64,000 nucleotides of DNA from Sphingomonas sp. 67-36. GTDB lineage: Bacteria > Pseudomonadota > Alphaproteobacteria > Sphingomonadales > Sphingomonadaceae. How positions within the stretch are numbered: position 1 is the stretch's first letter; the number at the start of each line of letters is the position of its first letter. Of this stretch, positions 33,415-41,940 are shown piece after piece. The notes beneath the pieces are model-generated. The model was not told the DNA's origin. It searched no databases and was given only the letters and a program-made list of their open reading frames with translations. The translations under genes were made by a program, and so were the position numbers. The stretch covers positions 62,001 through 126,000 of the forward strand of contig MKSU01000013.1 of assembly GCA_001897375.1 (NCBI GenBank), read 5' to 3'.

Positions 33415-36405
33415 ATGAAGGCACATGCGATGATCGGGGCGAGCCTGCTCGCGCTGGCGCAACTGGCCACGGGCAGTCTCGTGCCGGCGGCGCAGGCGGC
33501 GGCGCCGATATCGATCACGGTCACCGAGGGCACCCACCTCGCCTTCGCGCTCTCGCCGGACGGCAGCCGCATCGTGTTCGATCTGCAGGGCGTGCTCTAT
33601 GTCATGCCCGCGAGCGGCGGCGCGGCGACCGCGATCACCGACGCGCTCTACGACGGGCGGCAGCCGAGTTGGTCGCCGGACGGCAAGTGGATCGCCTTCC
33701 AGTCGAACCGCGACGGCCATTACCGCATCTGGCTGATCGCCCCTGACGGCACGCAGGCGCACCCGGTCGCGAAGGAGCCGTATGAGGAGCGCGAGCCGGC
33801 ATGGTCGCCGGACGGCAAGTGGCTCGCCTTCACCTCCAGCCGCGACGGCAAGTTCGATATCTGGGCGCGCAACATCGCCGACGGCAGCGTCAGGAAGCTC
33901 AGCAACGGCCCCGGCGGCAACAGCCGCGCGAGCTGGTCGCCGGACGGCACGCGCATCGCCTATGTCTCGGACCGGATGGGCGCGACCGGCATCTATGTCG
34001 CGGACATGGAGGGGCATGAGACGCTCGCCGCCAAGGCGAACGTGATGGCGTTCGGCATGAACGTGCCGATGGGCACCCCGACCTGGACGGCGGATGGCAA
34101 GCATGTGCTGTGGGCGCGCATCGCCGATGGCAAGGCGGTGCTGATGAAGGACGATCAGCCCTTCATCGAGGGGCAGGATATCCACCCGTTCCGCGCTGCC
34201 TGGCTGCCGGGCGGCGACCTGCTCTACGCCGCCAACGGCAAGCTCAACCGGCGCAGGGCGGACGGCAGCGAGGCGGTCGTGCCCTTCACCGCCGACCTGA
34301 AGGTACGCCGGCCCGATTACGCCAAGCGCCATGTCGTGCTCGATTCGCCCGCCGCGCGCCCGGTGATCGGCGTGCAGCGCGCCGTGCTGTCGCCGGATGG
34401 CCGGCAGGTGGCGTTCACCGCGCTCGGCGATCTCTACGTCATGCCGATCGGCGGCAAGCCCCGCCGGCTCACCGATGGCGGCCCCTATGTGGTGGTCGAC
34501 CCCGCTTGGTCCCCCAAGGGCGACAGGCTGGTCTATTCCAGCGACCGCGAAGGCTCGCTCGACCTGTGGACGGTCGATCTCGCCACCGGCAGGCACGAGC
34601 GGCTGACCGACGCGCCGGGCGCGGAGATGCGCCCGGCATGGTCGCCGGACGGCAAGAGCATCGTCTATGTCGACGCGAACGGCGCCTATACCGAATACAC
34701 CCATGTCCTCGATCTCGCGACGAAGCAGGATCGCCAGATCAAGGAGGCCGGCTCCAGCCCCGGCTATCCGGCCTTCACGCCGGACGGGAAATCGCTGATC
34801 GTCTCGACGCTGCGCAATGCGTCGGATTCGCAATCCTATGTCGTCGGCGGCTACAACGAGCTGTCGATCGTCCCGGCGGACGGCAGCGGCAAGGCGCGCG
34901 AGGTGTCGCTGGTGCCGGGCCGCTCGGTCGGCAACCGCTCGGGCGACGGGCCGGTTCTGTCGCCCGACGGCAAGCTCTACGCCTATCAGATGGACAGCGC
35001 GCTCTATGTCCAGCCCGCCGCGCCGGACGGCGGGCCGGCGGGCGCGCCGCGCAAGCTTTCCGACACGATCCCGACCGGGCTTAGCTGGAGCGCGGATTCG
35101 CGGACGCTGCTGGTCAGCACCGGCGGCTATCTGCAACTGTTCCCGGCGGCGGGTGGCGCGGCGCGCAAGGTGGCGCTGCCGCTGCAATGGACGGCCGCGC
35201 GCGGCGAGGGCGTGACGACGATCCGCGCCGGGATGCTGGTCGACGGCGTGACCGACAAGGTGCGCCGCGATGTCGATATCGTGATCGACGGCAGCCGCAT
35301 CCGCTCCATCACGCCGCACGGCGAGAAGCCGGTGCAGGGCCGCTTCATCGACGCGTCGAACCTGACGGTCATGCCCGGCCTGATGGACATGCACGTTCAC
35401 CTCATCAAGGAATATGGATCGAGTTTCGGGCGGCTCTACCTTGCCTATGGCATCACTACGGTCCGCAGCCCAGGCAATGTGCCCGGCGACGTCATCGAAG
35501 AAAAGGAGGCGATCGCCGCGGGCCGCAGGCCCGGCCCGAACATGTTCGTGACCGGCTATATCCTCGACGGCGAACGCACCGTCTGGGAAATGGGCACGCC
35601 GGTCGCCAATCGCGCGGAAGTGGACCGGCAGATCGGGCTGGCGAAGCTGCTCGATTACGACATGATCAAAAGCTACGTTCACACCGCCGAGCCGGTGCGG
35701 CAGGAGATCGTCGCCGCCGCGCATGCCGCCGGCCTGCTGGTCACCAGCCACGAGATCTACCCCGCCGCGCTGTTCGGCAGCGACAGCGTCGAGCATCTCG
35801 ACGGCAACGGCGCCGGGCGCGGCTATTCGGCGAAGGCGAGCCAGCTCAACATCGCCTATCAGGATTCGGTCAGCATCATCGCGAAATCCGGGATGACGGT
35901 GACGCCGACGATCTCGCTGTTCACCCCCACCGCCGAACTGGTCGATCACGACCCGACGATCGCCAAGGCGCGCCGGGCGCTCCAGCCGGTATGGGTGCGC
36001 GAGGGACCGATCATGAGCTTCGCCAACGGGCCGGGCGCGGAGGTGCTGGCGAACAACATCCGCCAGTCGATCGCGAAGATCTTCCACGCCGGCGGCAAGA
36101 TCGTGGTGGGGACGGATTCGCCCTTCACTCCGATCGGCATCAACACCCACAACGAGCTGGTGCAGGAGGTGAAGGCCGGCCTCACCCCGTTCGAGGCGCT
36201 GCGCAGCGCGACCGCCGTGCCCGCCGAGTTGCTTGGCGAGGGCCAGGATCTCGGCACGGTCGAGCCGGGCAAGATCGCCGATCTCGTCTTCGTCGAGGGC
36301 AACCCGCTGGAGGACATCCGCGACGCCAGCAAGGTGCGCAAGGTGATGAAGACCGGGAAGCTCTACACGATCGAGCAGTTGCTGACGCGCGACGGGGCGA
36401 AATAA
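33415..36405 (+). CDS. Exported TolB-type beta-propeller / amidohydrolase fusion protein
   Basis: About 996 aa from ATG 33415, which has AAGGGG 8 nt upstream; an in-frame ATG at 33385 is less likely. A signal peptide (ends AAQAA) precedes WSPDGK-type propeller repeats to about residue 600. The C-terminal amidohydrolase has HVH (His660, His662), probable carboxylated Lys752 (MIKSYVH), ligands in TSHEIYP and VEHLDG, and Asp in VGTDSPF. It is a paralogue of the fusion at 27692-30652 in the same order and length. The two differ most around the catalytic loops (HNH versus HVH), so they may attack different bonds. Periplasmic hydrolysis of an amide-linked substrate is inferred. Confidence 0.87.
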   Translation: MKAHAMIGASLLALAQLATGSLVPAAQAAAPISITVTEGTHLAFALSPDGSRIVFDLQGVLYVMPASGGAATAITDALYDGRQPSWSPDGKWIAFQSNRDGHYRIWLIAPDGTQAHPVAKEPYEEREPAWSPDGKWLAFTSSRDGKFDIWARNIADGSVRKLSNGPGGNSRASWSPDGTRIAYVSDRMGATGIYVADMEGHETLAAKANVMAFGMNVPMGTPTWTADGKHVLWARIADGKAVLMKDDQPFIEGQDIHPFRAAWLPGGDLLYAANGKLNRRRADGSEAVVPFTADLKVRRPDYAKRHVVLDSPAARPVIGVQRAVLSPDGRQVAFTALGDLYVMPIGGKPRRLTDGGPYVVVDPAWSPKGDRLVYSSDREGSLDLWTVDLATGRHERLTDAPGAEMRPAWSPDGKSIVYVDANGAYTEYTHVLDLATKQDRQIKEAGSSPGYPAFTPDGKSLIVSTLRNASDSQSYVVGGYNELSIVPADGSGKAREVSLVPGRSVGNRSGDGPVLSPDGKLYAYQMDSALYVQPAAPDGGPAGAPRKLSDTIPTGLSWSADSRTLLVSTGGYLQLFPAAGGAARKVALPLQWTAARGEGVTTIRAGMLVDGVTDKVRRDVDIVIDGSRIRSITPHGEKPVQGRFIDASNLTVMPGLMDMHVHLIKEYGSSFGRLYLAYGITTVRSPGNVPGDVIEEKEAIAAGRRPGPNMFVTGYILDGERTVWEMGTPVANRAEVDRQIGLAKLLDYDMIKSYVHTAEPVRQEIVAAAHAAGLLVTSHEIYPAALFGSDSVEHLDGNGAGRGYSAKASQLNIAYQDSVSIIAKSGMTVTPTISLFTPTAELVDHDPTIAKARRALQPVWVREGPIMSFANGPGAEVLANNIRQSIAKIFHAGGKIVVGTDSPFTPIGINTHNELVQEVKAGLTPFEALRSATAVPAELLGEGQDLGTVEPGKIADLVFVEGNPLEDIRDASKVRKVMKTGKLYTIEQLLTRDGAK

Positions 36406-36428
36406 CCGCCGCGCCGCGCGCCGCCCGC

Positions 36429-38414
36429 TCATTCGCCGCCGCAGCAGCCCCCTTCCCGCCCGTGGCGAACGCTCGCCGCATCGCGATCGGAGGGCACGTC
36501 GATCCCCGCATTGGCGGCGAAGAAGCCGTTCGGCTTGAGCATGAAGCCGGCATATTCGACCGGCATCACCGGAAAGTCCTCCGGCTTGCAGACATGCGTG
36601 TGGCCGAAGCTGTGCCACAGCACGATGTCCGCATTGTCTATGCCCCGGTTGGCCTGGACGTAGCGCGGCAGGCCGTCGCCGCCCTGATGCTGGTTGGGAT
36701 AGTCGCCGCTGGCATAGCGTTCCGCCGGATCATAAGGCGTGACCCAGATGTGCTTCGTCGCGAAGCCGCCGCGCGCATGGACGTAGCTGCCCGGTTGCGC
36801 CAGCATCACCGGCGTCGGCTGGACGACCACCTTGTAGGCCGACGCGCCACCGACCGAATTGACGCGATTGGGGTTGGACACCTTCCAGTAGCGGCCGGTG
36901 CGCCCATCCGCCTCGCGCGCCGCGTCGCGCTCGCGCAGCAGCGGCCGGCTGACGAGATCGAAGACGTTGCCGTGCGGGTTGTCCGTCCCCCAGGGGCGTG
37001 GGTGGAATTCGTGCTCGGAGACGCTGTTGCCTTCGTCCCCATCGACCATCATGTGCATCCGCACGTTGAAGAAATGCTGGTGCGTCGGCCCGCCCAGCCC
37101 CTCGTCGACCATCCCGCCCCACGGATAGGGTTTGCCCGGCGCGACCGCAGCCGTCTGGATGATCCCGGTCAGCTTCGCCTCGAGCTGGATCGTGCCGTCC
37201 TGATAGAGATACCAGTAGAAGCCGTAATCGTAATTGCCGACCGTCGCGAAGAAGCTGATCACCAGCCGCCGCGAGCGCCGCGTCTCGTGGACGCCGGTGC
37301 GGAACTCGTTGTGCTTCCACAGGATGCCGTAATCCTCCTCATGCATGCAGATGGCGTTCTTCATCACCATCGACCGCCCGAGATCGTCCACCGCCGGCAC
37401 GTCGAAATAATGGATGTAGCCGAGGCAGTCGCAGCCCAGCTCCAGCGCGTTGGCGAGCCGCCCCAGGCCGTATTCGCCAGCGTCGAACGCGCTCTTCCAA
37501 TAATGGTTGGCGGTGGGATCGGCATAGGGCACGACCATCTCGGTGACGCTGGCGCGATAGACGATCGGCCGCACCCGCCCGCCGTCCTCATAGCCGAGCT
37601 GGTGCAGCACCAGCCCCTCGCGCGGGGTGAAGCCGACGCGGAACGACCATTTCTGCCATTCGACCTTCCAGCCGTCGACGGTGAAGCTCGGCCCCTCCGG
37701 CTGGACGATGTGCAGCGGCTTCAGCCCGGTGCGCGGTGGCGGCAGGTCCTTCGCCTCGTAATTGCGCTTCTTCTTCGGGATCGGCACGATCTCCGGTTCG
37801 TCGACCAGAGTGACGATCTCCTCGCGGTTGAGATCGACCACCGCGACCAGCCCCTCGATCGGATGGGCATAGCCGTTGTCGTTGAGCTGCTCGCGATAAT
37901 AGCAGACCGCGCGGACGCAGCGTCGGCCCGCCTCCTCCGCATAGCCGAAATGGCCGGCGGAGAACGGATCGACCTGCACCAGATCGATCTCCGCTTCGCT
38001 CAGCCCGCGCCGCGCGACCGCCGCGCGCCACGCAAGGTTCTTCTTCACCGCGCGCTCGACCGCCTGGAACTCCTCCAGCATCACCGCCGGCTGGCCGAAC
38101 GGCGCGGCGTCCTGCGCCAGCGCGCGCCAATCGGTGACCGCCCCGCTCGCGAGATCGACCCGCGCCTCGAACGCCGCGCCGGTGTCGCGGCGCAGCACCA
38201 CGACGAAGGCGACGCGCGGGATCGGCTCGCCGGGGCGCCACGCCATCACGTTGTCCTTGTGCGGCTCGTCCAGCTCGACGTTGACGAAGCGCAGGTGCGG
38301 CCCGGCATCGCCGTGCGCGCGCACCACCGCGCAGGCCGCCGCTATCTCGCGCGCGTCGAGCGGATCGAGCGGGTGGCGCACGCCGGACGGATTGGACGCG
38401 GATTCGGTCATCAT
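36429..38414 (-). CDS. Copper-containing primary-amine oxidase (TPQ enzyme)
   Basis: 661 aa. The TPQ-forming tyrosine is Tyr395 in GNYDYG, the catalytic base is Asp311 in FDAGEYG, and copper ligands are His445 and His447 (HQH) and His607 (GHTH). It oxidises a primary amine to the aldehyde, releasing ammonia and hydrogen peroxide. The N-terminus has no signal peptide, so it is probably cytoplasmic like the Arthrobacter enzymes rather than periplasmic. An odd C-terminal GREGGCCGGE tail carries a Cys pair. ATG 38414 or 38411 follows GGAGAG. It is divergent from the cupin/HDAC operon and convergent with the amidohydrolase fusion. The amine substrate is unknown. Confidence 0.9.
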   Translation of the reverse strand: MMTESASNPSGVRHPLDPLDAREIAAACAVVRAHGDAGPHLRFVNVELDEPHKDNVMAWRPGEPIPRVAFVVVLRRDTGAAFEARVDLASGAVTDWRALAQDAAPFGQPAVMLEEFQAVERAVKKNLAWRAAVARRGLSEAEIDLVQVDPFSAGHFGYAEEAGRRCVRAVCYYREQLNDNGYAHPIEGLVAVVDLNREEIVTLVDEPEIVPIPKKKRNYEAKDLPPPRTGLKPLHIVQPEGPSFTVDGWKVEWQKWSFRVGFTPREGLVLHQLGYEDGGRVRPIVYRASVTEMVVPYADPTANHYWKSAFDAGEYGLGRLANALELGCDCLGYIHYFDVPAVDDLGRSMVMKNAICMHEEDYGILWKHNEFRTGVHETRRSRRLVISFFATVGNYDYGFYWYLYQDGTIQLEAKLTGIIQTAAVAPGKPYPWGGMVDEGLGGPTHQHFFNVRMHMMVDGDEGNSVSEHEFHPRPWGTDNPHGNVFDLVSRPLLRERDAAREADGRTGRYWKVSNPNRVNSVGGASAYKVVVQPTPVMLAQPGSYVHARGGFATKHIWVTPYDPAERYASGDYPNQHQGGDGLPRYVQANRGIDNADIVLWHSFGHTHVCKPEDFPVMPVEYAGFMLKPNGFFAANAGIDVPSDRDAASVRHGREGGCCGGE

Positions 38415-38484
38415 TCTCTCCAGCCCCCCGCGCTGAATCGCGATCGCGCGGCAATTTAGATTGATGCAAAACTATTATTACTTC

Positions 38485-38530
38485 GGCGCAAGCGCAATAT
38501 GCTCTATAATCCGCTATTGCCGCTTGCGCC
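38485..38530. promoter_or_regulatory. Long inverted repeat enclosing a TATAAT box
   Basis: Arms 38485-38499 (GGCGCAAGCGCAATA) and 38515-38530 (TATTGCCGCTTGCGCC) match over 15 positions with a single-base bulge. They flank a 15-nt centre holding CTATAAT at 38504-38510. The site lies in the 166-bp gap between the divergent amine oxidase and cupin genes. It could be an operator covering the -10 element or a cruciform/hairpin in the leader. Confidence 0.5.
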
Positions 38531-38580
38531 CTATTAAATTTGTCGTCAAACTTTATCGCGACTCAAAAGGGGAGGGTGCG

Positions 38581-39162
38581 ATGCCGCATGGCATGAAGGG
38601 CAGGCTGGCCGCCGCCGCGATCGTGGCGCTCGGCGTGGCGGGCCTCGCCGCCGGATACGGGCAGGCGCAGGACGAGAAGCCGCGCGCGACCGTCAACGCC
38701 GGCCGCCCGCACGGCTATTATTTTTCGCTGGGCGGCAAGCGCCGCACCTTTCAGGAGGACGGGGTGGCGAACGTCGAGGTCGTCGTGCCGAACAATGTCA
38801 GCGAGGGGCGCTACAACGTCATCACTTCCGACTGGAACGCCGATTTCAAGGTGCCGCCGCATTTCCACCGGCATCATTCGGAGACCTTCTACGTGCTCGG
38901 CGGCGAGGTGGAATGGACGGTCGAGGGCGAGACGCACGTGCTGCATCAGGGCGAGGCGATCTTCATCCCGCCCAACACGGTGCACAGCGTCCGCGTCGTC
39001 GGCGGCAAGTCGATGAAGAACCTGCTGATCTACGAGCCGGGCGGCTATGAGGATCAGGCCGATTTCAAGATGAACTACAGCGCGGCGGAGCTGAAGGACC
39101 CCAAGATCGTCGCGCGCATCCGCGCGGCCGGCGACTTCAATCTCGCGACCGACAAGAAATAG
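38581..39162 (+). CDS. Exported cupin-domain protein
   Basis: 193 aa from ATG 38581 (GGGGAGGG upstream). A signal peptide of about 28 residues (ends YGQAQ) is followed by a single cupin fold: HFHRHHSETFYVLGGEVE is the first motif with two metal histidines, and PNTVHSVRV is the second. The metal site and the exported location suggest a periplasmic sensor-binding or dioxygenase/isomerase-type protein, but single-domain cupins are too varied to name a reaction. It is the first gene of the cupin - HDAC - MFS - NTF2 operon (gaps of 9, 12 and 1 bp). The upstream frame extending to 38461 is not preferred because it has no ribosome-binding site. Confidence 0.82.
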   Translation: MPHGMKGRLAAAAIVALGVAGLAAGYGQAQDEKPRATVNAGRPHGYYFSLGGKRRTFQEDGVANVEVVVPNNVSEGRYNVITSDWNADFKVPPHFHRHHSETFYVLGGEVEWTVEGETHVLHQGEAIFIPPNTVHSVRVVGGKSMKNLLIYEPGGYEDQADFKMNYSAAELKDPKIVARIRAAGDFNLATDKK

Positions 39163-39171
39163 CGGCGAGCG

Positions 39172-40290
39172 ATGGCAACCGGCTTCTTCCACGACGAGCG
39201 CACGCTGTGGCATTTCGGCGCGATCCACACCGGGAACATCCCGGCGGGCGGCTGGGTGCAGCCCTCCAACGGCAATTTCATGGCCGAGGCGCCCGATCCC
39301 AAGCGGCGCATCGTCTCGCTGCTCGAAGTGTCGGGCGTGATGGCGAAGCTCGACCGGCGCAGCGCCGATCCCGCCGACGAGGAGGCGCTGCGCCGCGTCC
39401 ACCCGCGCGACTATCTCGAGCGTTTCGCGGCGATGAGCGCGGGCGGCGGCGGCAGCGTCGGGCCGGACGGCAGCTTCGGCCCCGGCGGCTATGACATCGC
39501 CCGGCTCTCCGCCGGCCTTGCCATCGCGGCGGTGGATGCGGTGCTGAGCGGCGCGCTCGACAACGCCTATGCGATGACGCGCCCGCCGGGGCATCATTGC
39601 CTGCCCGATCAGGGCTATGGCTTCTGCCTGCTCGCCAATGGCGCGGTCGCGGTGGAAGCGGCGATCGCGCGCCACCAGTTGACGCGCGTCGCGATCCTCG
39701 ACTGGGACGTGCATCACGGCAACGGCACGGAAGCGATCTTCCGCGACCGGCCCGACGTGCTGACGATCTCGATCCATCAGGACAATTGCTATCCGATCAA
39801 CTCCGGCGCGGCGTCGGAACGCGGCAGCGGACGCGGCGAGGGATATAATCTCAACGTGCCGCTGCTGCCCGGCGGCGGCGACCAGGCCTATCTCGACGCG
39901 CTCGACCTGATCGTCGCGCCCGCGCTGCGCCGCTACCGCCCCGAGCTGATCGTGATCGCGAGCGGGGTGGACGCCAACGCGCTCGACCCGCTCGCCCGGA
40001 TGCTGGCGCACAGCGAGACGTTCCGCGCGATGATGGCGCGGGCGAAGGCGCTGGCCGACGAATTGTGCGGCGGCCGGCTCGTCGCGATCCACGAGGGCGG
40101 CTATTCGGAGGTCTATGTTCCGTTCTGCGCCCATGCGCTGATCGAGGAACTGGCCGACGTGCGTTCCGCCGTGGCCGATCCGATCCTCGATTTCGTCCGC
40201 GCGCAGCAGCCCAATGACGCGATGCGCGCGCTCCAGCGCCGCCTGCTCGTCGAGCAGGCCGAGGCGCTGGACTTCGCCGCGCGGGCCTGA
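39172..40290 (+). CDS. Class II histone-deacetylase-like amidohydrolase (acetylpolyamine deacetylase type)
   Basis: 372 aa. The arginase/deacetylase fold is marked by TRPPGHHCLPDQGYGF (His141, His142), the zinc ligands in LDWDVHHGNGT (Asp179, His181) and the later SGVDANALDP. Bacterial members remove acetyl groups from small amines, especially acetylated polyamines, in the cytoplasm. It lies next to a copper amine oxidase, which would accept the freed primary amine. This pairing supports an amine-catabolism role for the cluster. ATG 39172 is 9 bp after the cupin gene; the ribosome-binding site (GGCGAG) is weak. The exact substrate, N-acetylated or otherwise acylated, is inferred. Confidence 0.87.
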   Translation: MATGFFHDERTLWHFGAIHTGNIPAGGWVQPSNGNFMAEAPDPKRRIVSLLEVSGVMAKLDRRSADPADEEALRRVHPRDYLERFAAMSAGGGGSVGPDGSFGPGGYDIARLSAGLAIAAVDAVLSGALDNAYAMTRPPGHHCLPDQGYGFCLLANGAVAVEAAIARHQLTRVAILDWDVHHGNGTEAIFRDRPDVLTISIHQDNCYPINSGAASERGSGRGEGYNLNVPLLPGGGDQAYLDALDLIVAPALRRYRPELIVIASGVDANALDPLARMLAHSETFRAMMARAKALADELCGGRLVAIHEGGYSEVYVPFCAHALIEELADVRSAVADPILDFVRAQQPNDAMRALQRRLLVEQAEALDFAARA

Positions 40291-40302
40291 GGGGGAGCAT
40301 CC

Positions 40303-41490
40303 ATGTCGACCGCGATCGATTCCGTGCTGCCGCCGTTCCCCGCCGATGCCGGGCCGGCGCCGGAAAGCTGGGGCAAGGTGGCGCGCATCGTGATCTTCAG
40401 CGCGATCGTGCCGCTTGCGCTGCTCGTCGCGCCGGTGCTGACGACACAGCTCATCGCCGAGCGCGGGCTGACGCCGGCCAATGTCGGCAATTACTTCCTG
40501 TTCGAGCTGGGCGGCATCAGCCTCGCCTCGCTGCCCGCCTTATGGTGGATGCGCCGCTTCACCTCGCGCCGGATCGCGACCGTCGCGGCGGCGGTGTTCG
40601 TCGCCGGCAATCTGCTGTCGACCGTGGCGCCGGACATCGCCGTGCTGTTCGCGACGCGGCTGGTGACGGCGATGGCGGGCGGCGCGCTGATGCTGCTCTG
40701 CCTCAACGCCGCCGGGGCGTCGGGCAATCGTGACCGGCTGTTCGGCTGGTGGATCGCGGGACAGCTCGTGCTCGGCGCGATCGGCCTGTCGCTGCTGCCG
40801 CGCCTGTTCGCCGGTTTCGGGCTGAACGCCTTCTACCTGCTGATGGCGGCGATGATGGCCGCCGCCTTCCCGCTCGCCTTCCGCTTCGACGCGCCGACGA
40901 TCGAGCCGGCGCGCGGCGGGGAGCGCCGGGGCGGGATGCTGCTCCCCGCCGTGGCGATGATCGCGGTGTTCGCCTTCTATATCGGGCTGGGCGGAAGCTG
41001 GGCGTTCATGTCGGTGATCGCCGGGCGCTCCGGGCTGAAGCCGCTGCCGGTGGCGGACACGATCGCGATCGCCTCGCTGCTCGGCATCGCGGGGGCGCTG
41101 CTGGCGACCTTCCTCGGCGGACGGGCGAAGCGCTGGATGGCTTTGTCGGCCGGCTATGCCCTGCTGTTCGGCGCGGTGCTGATGCTGCTCGGTCGCCTCG
41201 ACATGACCGCCTTCGCCGGCGCGGCCTATGCGTTCAAATTCTCGTGGACCTTCACCCTGCCCTTCATCCTCGCCGCGATCGCCGGACGCGACACGAGCGG
41301 CGGGATCATGGCGTGGATCAATATGGTGATCGGCTTCGGCACCTCGATCGGGCCGGTCATCACCGGGCGGATATTGGGCGGAGCGGGCGCGGAGACGATG
41401 CTCATCTTCTGCGCGGCGATGATCGCGGCCAGCTTCGTCCTGCTGCTGCTGATCGAAGGCGGCGCGGTGACGCGCGCGGAAAGGACATGA
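40303..41490 (+). CDS. MFS transporter
   Basis: 395 aa with about 12 hydrophobic segments and no extra domains. The N-terminus is polar and is followed by VARIVIFSAIVPLALLVAPVL. Conserved loops such as WWMRRFTSRRIAT separate the helices. It resembles permeases found in catabolic operons and probably moves the amine or acid product across the inner membrane. The ribosome-binding site GGGGGAG is good. It lies 12 bp after the deacetylase and 1 bp before the NTF2-like gene. Confidence 0.82.
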   Translation: MSTAIDSVLPPFPADAGPAPESWGKVARIVIFSAIVPLALLVAPVLTTQLIAERGLTPANVGNYFLFELGGISLASLPALWWMRRFTSRRIATVAAAVFVAGNLLSTVAPDIAVLFATRLVTAMAGGALMLLCLNAAGASGNRDRLFGWWIAGQLVLGAIGLSLLPRLFAGFGLNAFYLLMAAMMAAAFPLAFRFDAPTIEPARGGERRGGMLLPAVAMIAVFAFYIGLGGSWAFMSVIAGRSGLKPLPVADTIAIASLLGIAGALLATFLGGRAKRWMALSAGYALLFGAVLMLLGRLDMTAFAGAAYAFKFSWTFTLPFILAAIAGRDTSGGIMAWINMVIGFGTSIGPVITGRILGGAGAETMLIFCAAMIAASFVLLLLIEGGAVTRAERT

Positions 41491-41491
41491 G

Positions 41492-41854
41492 ATGAGCTTC
41501 ACCACCGCGCGCGACGTGCTCGACGCCTATGCCGAGGGTTGCAGGCGGCTCGACCGCGACCTGCTCGCGCGCTGCTTCCACCCGCGTGCGGTGATGGCGG
41601 GCGATCTCGACGGCAAGCTGCTGGTCGGCGGGCCGGAGCCGTTCCTGGACGACGTGGCCGGGATCGCCGCCGCCGGGATCGACCATGCCGGCTTCGCCGC
41701 GCAGGTGATCGAGCTGACGGTCAACGGCCGTGTCGCCGCCGGGGCGGTGCATTCGACCGGGTTCGCCGGCCGCTTCGCCTTCCTCGACCGTTTCCATCTG
41801 ATCGAGGAGGAAAGCGGCTGGCTCATCACCAGCAAGAGCTTCACGACGCTGTAG
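41492..41854 (+). CDS. NTF2-like protein, putative lumazine-binding type
   Basis: 120 aa. The chain has an alpha+beta NTF2-like pattern: an N-terminal helix (ARDVLDAYAEGCRRLDRDLLARCF), a central sheet and a C-terminal strand (GWLITSKSFTTL). SnoaL/NTF2-like proteins bind small hydrophobic ligands or act as isomerases and hydrolases; this one resembles the putative lumazine-binding family. No diagnostic catalytic residues are visible. AAGGA lies 6 nt before ATG 41492. It ends the operon begun by the cupin; the M14 peptidase follows after an 86-bp structured gap. Confidence 0.72.
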   Translation: MSFTTARDVLDAYAEGCRRLDRDLLARCFHPRAVMAGDLDGKLLVGGPEPFLDDVAGIAAAGIDHAGFAAQVIELTVNGRVAAGAVHSTGFAGRFAFLDRFHLIEEESGWLITSKSFTTL

Positions 41855-41863
41855 CACCGGACA

Positions 41864-41930
41864 TTTTTCGCTCGCCGGGGTAGGGTTCCCCGCTACTTCT
41901 CCGTCTAGAGAGACGAACGAGAGCGAAAAA
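41864..41930 (+). promoter_or_regulatory. Possible structured RNA leader (three-way junction) of the M14 peptidase
   Basis: A perfect 10-bp closing helix (TTTTTCGCTC 41864-41873 with GAGCGAAAAA 41921-41930) encloses two further hairpins. The first is a 9-bp helix from 41877 to 41899 with one bulge. The second is CGTCT-AGAG-AGACG (41902-41915). The closing helix ends directly at the Shine-Dalgarno GGGG. The layout suggests a regulatory leader, but a bidirectional terminator-like inverted repeat is an alternative. Confidence 0.4.
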
Positions 41931-41940
41931 GGGGCTGGAG

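Noticed and set aside
33322-36618. A very long open frame on the minus strand opposite the amidohydrolase fusion
   Set aside because: It is the antisense shadow of a well-defined gene in a high-GC genome; it has no family motif, is rich in Arg, Asp and His, and has no ribosome-binding site.
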